A DNA stretch of 64,000 nucleotides from Pyxidicoccus xibeiensis. Its GTDB lineage: Bacteria; Myxococcota; Myxococcia; Myxococcales; Myxococcaceae. This document shows positions 12,001 to 18,171 of this stretch, piece by piece. A model generated the notes under the pieces. The model had not been told where the DNA came from. It saw nothing but the letters and a program-made list of their open reading frames with translations, and made no database searches. Position 1 is the first letter of the stretch; every line of letters begins with the position of its first letter. Position numbers and translations under genes: made by a program. The DNA lies in assembly GCF_024198175.1 (NCBI RefSeq), contig NZ_JAJVKV010000021.1, forward strand, positions 93,129 to 157,128. Direction: 5' to 3'.

Positions 12001-14816
12001 CCGGCGTGCGGCTGTCCTCGCTCGAGGCGCCCATCCACGTCGCCAAGTTCGACCTCACGCTGGCCATGCAGCCCGCCGCTGACAGCGTGTATGGCTCGCT
12101 GAGCTACAACACCGACCTGTTCGATGCCGCCACCGTCGAGCGCATGGCGAAGCACCTGGGCACGCTGCTGGAAGCCATTGCCACCAACCCCGGCCTGCGC
12201 CTGTCCGAGCTGCCGTTGCTCGGCGAGCCCGAGCGGCACCAACTGCTGGTGGAGTGGAACCAGACGGCCTCGACCTTCGAGGACGGCGCCTGCGTCCATG
12301 AGCTGTTCGAGGCCCAGGTGGCGAGGACGCCGGATGCCGAGGCCGTGCGCTTCGGCTCGGAGTCGCTGAGCTACCGCGAGCTGGATGCGCGCGCCAACCA
12401 GCTCGCCGATGAGCTGCGGGCCCGAGGCATCCGTCCCGACATGCGCGTGGCCCTGTGCGTGGAGCGCTCGTTCGACCTCGTCATCGGCATGCTGGGTGTG
12501 CTCAAGGCCGGCGGCGCCTACGTCCCGCTCGACCCGGCCTACCCGCGCGAGCGCCTGGACTTCATGCTCCAGGACTCCGGCGCGGCGGTGCTCCTCACGC
12601 ACTCGCACCTGCGCGAGGTGCTGCCGGCCTTCTCCGGCGACGTGCTGGCGCTCGACACCGCCGAGCTGTCCCGCCACCCGGCCACCGCGCCAGCGCGCCT
12701 GGGCACCGCCGACAGCCTCGCGTACGTCATCTACACCTCCGGCTCCACCGGCCGTCCCAAGGGCGTCATGGTGGCCCACCGCGGCGTGCCCAACCTCACG
12801 CGACACCTGGCCCAGGCCACGGGCCTCGAGCCTGGCCAGCGCGTGCTCCAGTTCGCCTCCTACAGCTTCGACGCCGCCGTGTACGAGGTGACGACGACGC
12901 TGCTGCACGGCGCCACCCTGGTGCTCGCATCCCGCGACGCGCTGCTGCCCGGCCAGCCCCTGGTGGACACGCTGCGCGGCCAGGCCATCGACTCCGCGCT
13001 GCTGCCTCCCTCCGTGCTGGCACTGCTGCCCACCGAAGGCCTGGAGACGCTGGGCACCGTCATCTCCGGCGGCGAGGCCTGCACCGCCGAGGTGGTGGCG
13101 AAGTGGGCCCCGGGCCGGCGCTTCTTCAACGCCTACGGCCCCACCGAGTCCACCGTCATCGCCACCCTCCACCGGTGCATCCCAGACGGCCAGCGCCCGC
13201 CGCTGGGCAAGGGCCTGTCCAACACGCGTCTCTACGTCCTGGACCGCCACCTGCGGCCGGTGCCCGTGGGCGTCGCCGGAGAGCTGTTCATCGGCGGCGT
13301 CGGCCTCGCGCGCGGCTACCTCGGCCGCCCTGAGTTGACGGCGGAGCGGTTCGTCCCCCACGCCTTCAGCACCGAGCCGGGTGCTCGGCTGTACCGCTCC
13401 GGAGACCTCGTGCGCTGGAAGGCCGACGGCACGCTGGAGTACCTGGGCCGCACCGACTTCCAGGTGAAGCTGCGAGGCTTCCGCATTGAACTGGGTGAAA
13501 TCGAGGCCGTGCTGTCCGCCCACCCGGGCGTGAGACAGGCGCTGGTGCTGGTGCGCGAGGACCGCCCGGGCGACAAGCGCTTGGTGGCCTACGTCGTCGG
13601 GACGGACCTCTCCGTCGAGGCACTCCGCGCTGCACTCAAGCAGCGGCTGCCCGAGCACATGGTGCCCTCCGCCTTCGTCCTGCTGGACGCCCTGCCCCTC
13701 ACGCCCAACGGCAAGGTGGACCGCAAGGCCCTGCCCATTCCCGAGGCCTCCGTCTCCACCGTGGAGCAGGTGTCTCCTCGCGACGTGCTCGAGCACTCGC
13801 TGGCCGGCCTCTGGGCGGAGCTGCTGGGCCTGCCCACCGTGGGCATCCGCGACAACTTCTTCGAGCTGGGCGGCCACTCCCTGCTCGCCGTCCAGCTCAT
13901 GGCCCGCGTCCAGGAGCGCACCGGCCGCCAACTGCCTCTGGCCGCACTCTTCCAGGCGCCCACCGTGGAGGCCCTGGCCTCGCTGCTGCGACAGGTGCCC
14001 GCGCCCTTCTCGCCCCTGGTGCCCATCCAGCGCGGGGGTGAGCGCCGGCCGCTCTTCCTCGTGCACCCCGTCGGCGGCAACGTCCTGGGCTATGCGGAGC
14101 TCGCGCGGCGCCTCGGCGCGGACCAGCCCGTCTACGGCCTCCAGTCCCAGGGACTCGACGGCCAGCAGCCCACCCTCGGCACCCTCGAGGAGATGGCCGC
14201 CCTCTACGTCGAGGCCCTTCGCACCGTCCAGCCTCACGGGCCCTACCTGCTCGGAGGCTGGTCGCTGGGCGCGGTGGTGGCCTTCGAAATGGCCCGCCAG
14301 TTGGAGGCCCGGGGGGAGAAGGTGGCGCTGCTGGCCCTCATCGACCCCAGCCCTGCCACCGCGGACCGCGTGAAGACGGACACCGAGGACCGCGCCCAGC
14401 TGGCGGCCCTCTTCGCCAGGGACCAGGCCCTGCTCGCCGCCAACGCGCCGTGGATGCCCGAGGCGCAGCTCGTCGAGCAGGGGCCGGACGCCATCCTCCA
14501 GCACCTGCTGGACGCGGGCCGCCAGGCGGGCCTGCTCGTCCCCGAGGTGGGCCTGCCACAGCTGCGCACCCTCTTCGAGGTCTTCGCCAGCAACACGCGT
14601 GCGCTGAAGCACTACGTGCCCGGGCCCTTCTCCGGGCGCGTCACCCTGCTGCGCGCCAGCGAAGGCGCAGAGGAGACGAACCGCACGCCGGACCGCGGCT
14701 GGGCGGCCCTCGCCACGGGCGGCCTGGACCTGAAGGAGGTGCCCGGCAACCACTACACCGTGCTGCGTGCACCCGGTGTACAGGTACTGGCGGAGCTCCT
14801 GTCAGCGCTGCTGTGA
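1..14816 (+). CDS. Nonribosomal peptide synthetase, 5'-truncated, five modules ending in a thioesterase (NRPS1)
   Basis: The gene enters the window already inside an adenylation domain (frame starts at base 3) and ends at TGA 14814-14816. Domains in order, approximate bases: A1 (1-910, partial), PCP1 (950-1160), C2 (1195-2540), A2 (2620-4110), PCP2 (4150-4350), C3 (4390-5740), A3 (5805-7340), PCP3 (7385-7590), C4 (7635-8990), A4 (9060-10590), PCP4 (10630-10840), C5 (10885-12230), A5 (12290-13730), PCP5 (13770-13990), TE (14010-14816). All carriers keep LGGHSLL, the C domains keep HHIVSDG, and the TE shows GWSLG (14256-14270) and a late NHYTVLR histidine. No epimerase or methyltransferase is visible. 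Pocket codes read by eye (Lys517 assumed): A1 DAYLLGVVIK and A5 DAYLIGAVIK (Leu-like, weak), A2 DAKDLGVVDK and A3 DAKDVGVVDK (Glu/Gln), A4 DVQFVAQVVK (Pro-like). The product is presumably a hydrolysed or cyclised peptide. Substrate calls are inference. Confidence 0.96.
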   Translation, partial: RVLQFASFSFDAAVYEVMTTLLHGATLVLAAREALMPGQPLADVVRSHAIDIALLPPPVLAVQPTEGLETLRILLTGGEASPAEVVMKWAPGRKFLNVYGPTESTVIATAHLCQPDGQRPSLGKALSNTRLYVLDRHLRPVPVGVAGELFIGGVGLARGYLGRPELTAERFVPDAFSSEPGARLYRSGDVVRWRTDGTLEYLGRTDFQVKLRGFRIELGEIEAVLSAHPGVRQALVLMREDRPGDKRLVAYAVPAPGVTLEADTLHTALRQRLPEHMVPSAFVVLATLPLTPNGKVDRKALPLPEAPGSATEQVAPRTPTEALLAGIWAQVLGLERVSADGHFFELGGHSLLATQVISRLRAAFGVELPLRALFEAPVLSALARRIDEARHSSTVQAPPLVPVPRTGHLLPSFAQQRLWVIDQLEPGSSAYNLATALRLRGPLSLGAMEEAFTALVERHESLRTTFAVHEDQPVQVVHAAARLPLPVVDLSALPPEQAEAEARRLASHEAQRPFDLAQGPIFRALLLRLAPEDHVLIGTMHHIVSDGWSMGVLVRELAALYAAQATGQPARLPALPIQYADFAAWQRGWLQGEELERQLGYWKQQLSGAAPVLELPTDRPRPAVQSFRGAYQPVLLSRPLTDALLALCQREGVTPFMALLAAWQVLLSRYSGQDDICVGSPIAGRTRAETEGLIGFFVNTLVLRTRVEPRATFRELLARVRTTTLGAYEHQDVPFEKLVEELRPQRSLSHSPLFQVMLVLQNTPVSSMEVEGGREGTTPLRLEAFDADVRTTKFDLTLSLGETPDGLAGTLNYRTDLFEPSTISRMVEHLGTLLEAAVTVPEAHVGELSLLPAAEREQVLVRWNDTRRESGWDGALHERFEAQAVRTPDALAALDDSASLSFGLLNRRVNMLARWLRSRGVGPEVRVALCLERGVDMVVAVLAILKAGGAYVPMDPAYPRERLAFMLQDCGARLALTQSHLAARLYGAGVEAVSFDAPDVAEQLARESDANPAHVTAPEHVAYVIYTSGSTGRPKGVMVQHGSVMNLRAALASAVYADAPGALRVSLNAPLAFDASVKQLIQIADGHALCVVPQAAREDVALLKSWVEKHGVDVLDCSPSHLRLLLDEGLGSHRRLRVLVGGEAVDEALWATLSAHPFIQCFNVYGPTECTVDTTARAVRGASRPSLGGPLANVRVYVLDERLQPVPIGVPGELLIGGAGVSRGYLGRPELTAEKFVPDVFSSAPGARLYRTGDKVRWLANGELDYLGRIDFQVKLRGFRIEPGEIEAALETVPAVRRAVVLAREDVPGNPRLVGYLVTDGGTSLDTAALRTSLLRSLPEYMVPSAFVFLAALPLNTHGKVDRKALPVPDSASAAAHEPPATPTEALLAALWTQVLRVEKVGRHDDFFALGGHSLLATQVVSRIRATFDMELPLRALFEAPTLATLAPRIEQAQRERDGVRLPPLVPAPRGGRLPLSFAQQRLWFLDQLQPGGVQYNMPTALLLEGTLDVAALERAFSELVRRHEVLRTTFRAEAGEPSQLIHSPSPVRLDVADLTGLPDAQRLAEARRLATEDALRPFNLATGPLLHITLVRLGEHRHALLLNVHHIVSDGWSSGVLVSEVVALYEAFRQGLPSPLPELPVQYADYALWQRQWLHGAALDRQLGWWKQQLSGAPPHLELATDFPRPPVLSHRGVSVPVHLPRELSESLKALAWREGATPFMVLLASFQLLLSRYSGQEDIVVGSPIAGRTRAETEGLIGFFINTLVLRARPEGQYSFLELLRQVRETTLGAYEHQDVPFEKLVEELHPARDLSRSPLFQSFFVLQNTPVRDVLLPSLAFRALEARGEEAAKFELNLNLSESAEGFLGYLQFNTALYAEATAARMVRHLQVLLEAIVANPAQRLSELPLLTGSERQQVLREWNDTASEAPVDSCFHHAFEAQAARTPDAPAVAFEDSVLSFAQLNSRANQLAWHLRSQGVGPDVPVALCFERSVDMVVALLGVMKAGGAYVPLDPAWPTQRLEFTLLDCAAPVLLTQRHLESSWCPVGTRVLCLDSAEALPASLPSHNPPASAASGNLAYVIYTSGSTGTPKGVMVQHRSVLNLRHALATTVYAGQPSGLRVSVNAPLAFDASVKQLVQLLDGHCLCIVPETTRQDPDAMRLWLKHQRVDVLDCTPSLLRLLVQSGMLQDASAPRLLVPGGEAIDEALWLQLASAPRTLTFNVYGPTECTVDSTAFAVRPDTRPTIGGPLSNVHVYVLDSHLRPVPVGVPGELFISGAGLARGYLRRPGLTAERFLPDAFSPTPGARMYRTGDKVRWLADGTLDYLGRTDFQVKLRGFRIELGEIEAALSAQPGVRQALVLVREDVPGNPRLVAYFTHEGTAPDSAALRSAPKQRLPESITHEGTAPDSAALRSALKQRLPEYMVPAAFVALDAFPLTPNGKVDRRALPVPDVASTSSYEAPATPTEQTLASLWAEVLHVEKVGRHDDFFALGGHSLLATQVVSRVRKAFDVELPLRALFEAPTVASLAPRIEDAKRERDGIRLPPLVPVPRTGALPLSFAQQRLWFLDRLQPGSAFYNIASAMQLDGHLDLRALEHALQGLVQRHEALRTSFHILEDGSPVQHLHAEAPLPLTVVDLSHLPEPEHEAAAREQASLEAQRPFDLTKAPLMRTTVVRLSERSHVLLVTVHHIVSDGWSNRILFRDVGALYSALSQGRPSPLAPLSLQYADYAVWQSGWLKGETLEKQVSWWKQQLQGVPHALELPTDRPRPPVQTSHGATVPVHFGPRFATDFQELCRREGVTPFMALLSAFSVLLSRYSGQDDLVVGSPIANRQQAELEHIVGFFANTLALRTRLDPGMSFRQLLAQVKETTLGAYAHQDVPFEKLVDELRPERDLSRTPLFQVLLALQNTPRQESTDQDETGDTALALRPVEANSGTAKFDLSLLLADAGDELRGMLEYNTDLFDADTARRMVGHLLRLLDGAMADPGVAISRLSMLGEEEQRQLLVEWNDTSREQHTPQLLHRPVEAQATRTPHAIAVTDGTRSLTYAELDTRANQLAHHLVALGVPLGGIVGLCLDKSLDMAVAVLAVHKAGAAFLALDPTYPADRLAFMLEDADAPVVVSQSHLTSVLPADLRARRVFVDTEADAISRLPTHAPSRDVSPEAICYLIYTSGSTGRPKGIVMPHRALSYLLAWQQQQSVNPADTTLQFASLNFDVSIQELFSTWWAGGTVVLPTGGLRQDIPALLAFMHRHAVERLFLPFIALQAMADAVAHGATLPRALREVVTAGEQLQVTPALVAFFEKLPGCILENQYGPSEAHVVSALRLQGAPSSWPSLPAVGSALAHTQLYVLDTQGQPCPVGVPGEVFVGGSHLAHGYLARPDLTAKAFVPNPFSDEPGSRLYRTGDLARWKADGNLEFLGRIDFQVKLRGFRIELGEVEAVLRALPGVRDAAAVVREDNPGDKRLVAYVVPVRAEGHTEATPLDIDVLRGLLLQRLPEYMVPSAFVSLEALPLTPSGKLARKLLPAPDAESLRGDAPFTDPRTPEEAKLAAIFSEVLRLPRISVTDGFFAMGGHSLLATQVISRVRSTFGVELPLRTLFEAPTVAALAARIAQALKQGQQGPEVPPLVPVPRTGPLPLSFAQQRLWFIDQLQPGSASYNMPSPVRLEGVLEVAVLERSLDALVRRHESLRTTFTSHQGEPVQVIHPASDFHLPVVDLSALAPEHREAEALRLATEHGTRPFDLAHGPLFRASLLRLAPDDQVLLLNTHHIVSDGWSLGVLVRELAGLYEAFASGTQPHLPPLPVQYADYARWQRGWLRGEVLEAQLGYWKQQLGEAPQALELPTDRPRPPVQTFAGAVHPFTLPVELGQRLEGLAREHDATLFMVLLAAWQTLLHRYSGQDDLVVGSPIAGRNRSETEGLIGFFVNSLALRARFSSADTFASLLAQVRETTLGAYAHQEVPFEKLVEVLQHERDLSRSPVFQVMFSLLNLPDSSISLPGVRLSSLEAPIHVAKFDLTLAMQPAADSVYGSLSYNTDLFDAATVERMAKHLGTLLEAIATNPGLRLSELPLLGEPERHQLLVEWNQTASTFEDGACVHELFEAQVARTPDAEAVRFGSESLSYRELDARANQLADELRARGIRPDMRVALCVERSFDLVIGMLGVLKAGGAYVPLDPAYPRERLDFMLQDSGAAVLLTHSHLREVLPAFSGDVLALDTAELSRHPATAPARLGTADSLAYVIYTSGSTGRPKGVMVAHRGVPNLTRHLAQATGLEPGQRVLQFASYSFDAAVYEVTTTLLHGATLVLASRDALLPGQPLVDTLRGQAIDSALLPPSVLALLPTEGLETLGTVISGGEACTAEVVAKWAPGRRFFNAYGPTESTVIATLHRCIPDGQRPPLGKGLSNTRLYVLDRHLRPVPVGVAGELFIGGVGLARGYLGRPELTAERFVPHAFSTEPGARLYRSGDLVRWKADGTLEYLGRTDFQVKLRGFRIELGEIEAVLSAHPGVRQALVLVREDRPGDKRLVAYVVGTDLSVEALRAALKQRLPEHMVPSAFVLLDALPLTPNGKVDRKALPIPEASVSTVEQVSPRDVLEHSLAGLWAELLGLPTVGIRDNFFELGGHSLLAVQLMARVQERTGRQLPLAALFQAPTVEALASLLRQVPAPFSPLVPIQRGGERRPLFLVHPVGGNVLGYAELARRLGADQPVYGLQSQGLDGQQPTLGTLEEMAALYVEALRTVQPHGPYLLGGWSLGAVVAFEMARQLEARGEKVALLALIDPSPATADRVKTDTEDRAQLAALFARDQALLAANAPWMPEAQLVEQGPDAILQHLLDAGRQAGLLVPEVGLPQLRTLFEVFASNTRALKHYVPGPFSGRVTLLRASEGAEETNRTPDRGWAALATGGLDLKEVPGNHYTVLRAPGVQVLAELLSALL
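7131..7274 (+). repeat. 72-bp in-frame tandem duplication inside the third A domain of NRPS1
   Basis: Bases 7131-7202 and 7203-7274 are two adjacent 72-base copies with five differences by eye. They encode 24-residue units beginning THEGTAPDSAALRS that differ at three residues. The second copy ends in the normal A9 motif (LPEYMVP); the first ends LPESI. The duplication lies in the C-terminal subdomain of the A domain between motifs A8 and A10. It lengthens that domain relative to the other A domains here, and the five substitutions argue against a simple assembly error. Confidence 0.93.
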
Positions 14817-16172
14817 AGACGTGGCCAGCACCTTCATCCAGAGGTTTTCCGGGTAGTGGGTGCCGCCCGTGGTCGGGACGACCTTCCTGCCCGGGACCAG
14901 CTCCAGCCGGTAGCGTTGGAGCACCATCGCCGCGAACAGCGTGCCGATGACCGAGGCCAGCATCGACCCGATGCACACGCGCTGCCCACCCCCGAAGGCC
15001 ATGTAGACGAACCGGGGCCGCGCCTGCACCGCCGCGTCGGAGAAGTGCTCCGGGTCGAAAGCCTCCGGGTTCTTCCAGTACTGCGGAAGCCGGTGCATGA
15101 GGGCGGGGCTGAGCGTCACCGGAGTCCCCGTCGGGACGTCGAACCCACCAATCGTGTCGTCCTTGATGGCGACCCTCGTGATCTCCGTGGCGACCGGATG
15201 GAGGCGCAGGGTTTCACTGAGGACCTGGCTCACGTACTGAAGCGCGGGCAGGTCCGCGGCCGTGGGAGTCCGCCCCCCCAGGCTCCGCTCCACCGTGTCC
15301 ACGGTACGCGCGGCGATTTCCGGATGCTGCGCCAGGCAGAACCACATCCACGCGATGCCGATGGCTGTCGAGGAGTGTCCCGCGAAGAAGAACTCGACGA
15401 AGTCGTCGCGCACCTCCAGCTCGGTCATCCGCTCGCCCTTCTCGTCGCGTCCGTCGATGAGCACGCCGAGCATGTCCTCCGGCTGCTCCGACTGCGCCAT
15501 CCGCTGGCGGACCATCTTCCAGGAGAAGTCGCTGATGTGTATCGCGGACGAGCGCGCCTGCGGGTGCCGGCGCCGGTGCTCCCAGGCCACCAGCGAGCGG
15601 GGAACGATGGGCACCTCGGCCAGCAGCGGGAGCGGGCGGATGGTGGCTCGCATGAAGCGCCACACCGCCTCACGGACGTCATCCGGTGGGTCCTCTGAGA
15701 AGAGCAGTTGCCCCATGACGGAGATGACGGCCCAGGACATCTCCTGGAGGACATGGATGGGCTCCCCGCTCCGGAGGTGCGGCTCCCAGCGCTGGTCGAG
15801 CACCCGCCCCAGCGTCTCCACCATCCGGGGAACCTGGGACAGCAGTCGCTCCCTGTTGAAGGCAGGCTGGGCCATCCGGCGGTGCCGCTTCCAGACCGCC
15901 CCACTGCTGCTCGTCAGGGACTCGCCCGCGAGGATGCCGCGACGGATGGGCTCCTTGGGGTAGTTGGTCACACCCTGGTCGACCAGGAAGTGCTTGATGA
16001 ACGGCGGGCTGGCCACGAGGACGTGCGGCCTCGCCGGAAACGGCAGCAGGACGATGTCTCCGTACTGCTGATACGCACGCCACAGGAAGCTGTTGAGGTC
16101 TCCCCCCCTGGTCACCATGTGCCAGGCGAGTGAAGACAGCGAAGGGCCGGGGGGAAGGTTCGGTCGAGACAT
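14802..16172 (-). CDS. Cytochrome P450
   Basis: This 456-residue heme-thiolate monooxygenase probably hydroxylates the NRPS product or a precursor. The ATG at 16170-16172 is chosen because it gives the usual proline-rich P450 start (MSRPNLPPGP); the frame stays open upstream but shows no P450-like sequence there. Seen: I-helix FFFAGHSSTA, ExxR helix SETLR, a PERF-like FDPEHF, and heme-ligand loop FGGGQRVCIG with the cysteine intact. The I-helix acid/threonine pair is replaced: AGHSST where CYP102-like enzymes have AGHETT. The stop (14802-14804) lies inside the NRPS1 3' end, so the two genes converge with 15 bases of overlap. It could instead serve other metabolism; only its position ties it to the synthetases. 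Confidence 0.92.
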   Translation of the reverse strand: MSRPNLPPGPSLSSLAWHMVTRGGDLNSFLWRAYQQYGDIVLLPFPARPHVLVASPPFIKHFLVDQGVTNYPKEPIRRGILAGESLTSSSGAVWKRHRRMAQPAFNRERLLSQVPRMVETLGRVLDQRWEPHLRSGEPIHVLQEMSWAVISVMGQLLFSEDPPDDVREAVWRFMRATIRPLPLLAEVPIVPRSLVAWEHRRRHPQARSSAIHISDFSWKMVRQRMAQSEQPEDMLGVLIDGRDEKGERMTELEVRDDFVEFFFAGHSSTAIGIAWMWFCLAQHPEIAARTVDTVERSLGGRTPTAADLPALQYVSQVLSETLRLHPVATEITRVAIKDDTIGGFDVPTGTPVTLSPALMHRLPQYWKNPEAFDPEHFSDAAVQARPRFVYMAFGGGQRVCIGSMLASVIGTLFAAMVLQRYRLELVPGRKVVPTTGGTHYPENLWMKVLATSSQQR

Positions 16173-16402
16173 GGTCGGCTGTGCTCGAACGTAGCATGCA
16201 CATCTGTCGGTTCGGGGTCGCCTCGCTGGCGGCCGTGACAACCTGTCATGCCCCGTCCCCCGCATGCGTGACAGAGGGTCCCGCGCTCCACGCCGCCAGG
16301 CGCGAATGGAGCACGTTCCCCGAGTGAAACACCGCACCTGGGCCCCCGTGGCACCGCGCTTGCTCATGGCTCCCCCATCACTGATTCGACAGGAGCCACG
16401 CC

Positions 16403-17011
16403 ATGGCGCGCTTCATTCGCAGGAACCTCGGGTTGTTGTGCGGAGCCTTCGTTCTCGTCGCCGCCCCGGTGGCGGCGAACACGATGCAGCTGTTCACGGA
16501 CTTCAAGCTCACCCACCTCATTCCGGGCCTCGAGCCGCGGCCGGAGCAGAAGGTCACGCCCGTCATCGTCATCGTCATCGAGCGCGAGCGCATCACCCTT
16601 CCCGTCAACAGCCAGCAGGTCGTCGAAGGCTCGGGCATCCACGCCGTGCCGGCCGCCACCGCGCCAGGTGACGGCATTCGCACGGTCGGCGAGCACGCCT
16701 ATGAAATCCCGCACGGGGAGATGCAGGCGGCGCTCTCCCGCATGGACGACCTGTCCACGCAGGCGCGAATCGTTCCCGCCTTCCGGGAAGGTCAGGCCCA
16801 GGGGTTCAAGCTGTTCGCCATCCGGCCGGGCTCGGTGTTCGCGAAGCTCGGGCTGGTGAATGGCGACGTGCTCCAGCGCATCAACGGGCTGTCGCTCCAG
16901 ACGCCCGAAGGCGCGATGGCGGCCTTCCAGAACCTGCGTGAAGCCCGGCACTTCGAGCTGGACCTCGAGCGCGACGGTGGCCCCGTCCGCAAGGTCTACG
17001 ACGTGCGCTGA
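16403..17011 (+). CDS. Short GspC-like PDZ protein (type II secretion, HR domain mostly lost)
   Basis: This 202-residue protein has an N-terminal membrane segment (about residues 8-26), a short linker, and a C-terminal PDZ-like domain (VFAKLGLVNGDVLQRING). It ends RKVYDVR, exactly like the next gene. Compared with that gene it lacks most of the GspC homology region: only the last strand (VIVIERERITLPV) remains. The start is supported by AGGAG a few bases upstream. GspC is the inner-membrane clamp linking the type II secretion assembly platform to the secretin. With its secretin-binding region gone, this copy may be a partner or modulator rather than a working GspC. No other gsp gene is in the window. 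Confidence 0.75.
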   Translation: MARFIRRNLGLLCGAFVLVAAPVAANTMQLFTDFKLTHLIPGLEPRPEQKVTPVIVIVIERERITLPVNSQQVVEGSGIHAVPAATAPGDGIRTVGEHAYEIPHGEMQAALSRMDDLSTQARIVPAFREGQAQGFKLFAIRPGSVFAKLGLVNGDVLQRINGLSLQTPEGAMAAFQNLREARHFELDLERDGGPVRKVYDVR

Positions 17012-17041
17012 GTCCACGCTTCACGAGGGGGGAACGACGCG

Positions 17042-17935
17042 ATGGCACTCATCTTCCGCAGGTATTTCTGGCTGGTGAACGGAACGTTCATCCTGCTCGT
17101 CGCGCTCCTGGCGGCGCGCACGCTCAATCTGTTCGTGGAGCTCGCGCTCGCGCCTCCGGTAGACACGGCCGCCTCCGCTCGCGGGTCGGCCACCGCCGCC
17201 GCGGAGGAGCCTCGTACGCCCCTGGATGGAGCCGTGCTCGCACGGCTCACGGGACTGACCTACGGGAAGGAAGCGCCCAGGGACGCCGAGCCTCCGAAGG
17301 ACGTGGTCGCCACGGGGCCCGTGAGGAGCTCGCTGCGGGTGAAGCTCCTGGGCACGCTGGTGGCGACCGACGCGCAGTGGTCCTTCGCCTCGGTCCAGGA
17401 CCTGGAGACCCAGCGCGCGAAGAGCCTGATGGTGGGCGATGACCTGATGGGCACGCGAGTGCTCACCATCGAGCGCGAGCGCATCATCGTCGCCGCCAAC
17501 GGTCGCGAGGAGTTCATCGACGGAGAGGCCGCTTCCGCCGTGCAGGCCCCCGCCCTGACGCGCAACGTGCCCGTGGCCACTGCCGGCCCGGAGAGTGGCA
17601 TCCGCGCCACGGGCGAGCACGCCTACGAGATTCCAGGCGAGGAGCTGCAGACCGCGCTCGCGCGGATGGACCAGCTCATGACCCAGGCCCGCGCACTGCC
17701 GGCCATCGAAGATGGCAAGTCCGTGGGCTTCAAGCTCGCGGCCATCAAGCAGAACTCGCTCTTCACGAAGATTGGCCTCCAGAACGGGGACGTGCTCAAG
17801 CGCATCAACGGGCTGACACTCGACTCCCCCGAGCGCGTCCTGGAGGCCTTCACCAAGCTGCGCGAGGCCCGGCACATCGAGCTGGACATCGGCCGCGGGG
17901 GCAGCTCGGTCCGCAAGGTGTACGACGTCCGCTGA
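17042..17935 (+). CDS. gspC: GspC-like type II secretion protein with PDZ domain
   Basis: This 297-residue protein has the GspC layout: a short cytoplasmic tail, a membrane helix (about residues 10-32), an Ala/Pro-rich linker, a homology region (about 95-160, with VKLLGTLVA and VLTIERERI), then a PDZ domain (about 195-297, with NGDVLKRINGL). A strong purine-rich site (GAGGGGGG) precedes the ATG. It lies 30 bases after the shorter paralogue with which it shares GEHAYEIP and RKVYDVR, so the pair arose by tandem duplication and is probably co-transcribed. The assignment rests on architecture and motifs. Lying between two synthetase genes, it may be an insertion bystander or may help export; the sequence does not decide. 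Confidence 0.8.
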   Translation: MALIFRRYFWLVNGTFILLVALLAARTLNLFVELALAPPVDTAASARGSATAAAEEPRTPLDGAVLARLTGLTYGKEAPRDAEPPKDVVATGPVRSSLRVKLLGTLVATDAQWSFASVQDLETQRAKSLMVGDDLMGTRVLTIERERIIVAANGREEFIDGEAASAVQAPALTRNVPVATAGPESGIRATGEHAYEIPGEELQTALARMDQLMTQARALPAIEDGKSVGFKLAAIKQNSLFTKIGLQNGDVLKRINGLTLDSPERVLEAFTKLREARHIELDIGRGGSSVRKVYDVR

Positions 17936-18123
17936 AGCGGGAAATTGCCGTCCTCTTCAAGGCGCGACACGCCGGGCCCGACGGCCGCACTGTGGGCATC
18001 CGGAGGAGCACGGCACCACATCTGCGCAAGAAGCACCGGAGGGCTCCACGCAGCTGCTGTTCCTTCAGTGCGCCTGTATCGGCCGAGGGGACGCGGACAT
18101 CGTTCCGTCACGAAAGCACCGGC

Positions 18124-18156
18124 GTTGCCAATGCCCACGTGGTGTTAGAACGAGCG
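18124..18156 (+). other. Vestige of a ketosynthase C-terminus upstream of the AT domain
   Basis: Read in the frame of the following megasynthase, these bases give VANAHVVLERA, the end motif of polyketide ketosynthases (usually GTNAHVVLEEA). They are followed after a few residues by a normal KS-AT linker. Nothing of the KS catalytic core lies upstream, only about 190 bases after gspC. The stretch contains a TTA leucine codon, unusual in this GC-rich DNA. This is best read as the scar of a deleted KS. It may still be translated if the gene starts further upstream. Confidence 0.65.
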
Positions 18157-18171
18157 CACTGCTCGCCCACC

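Noticed and set aside
1..14816. Epimerase or methyltransferase domains in NRPS1
   Set aside because: I checked each space between PCP and the next C; all are short and the C domains are of the ordinary type with HHIVSDG, with no E-type or SAM motifs.
17992..18171. Start of NRPS2 at the upstream GTG
   Set aside because: The extra 60 residues are mostly Arg/Ser/His-rich without similarity apart from the KS end scar, and no ribosome site precedes the GTG. It remains possible.
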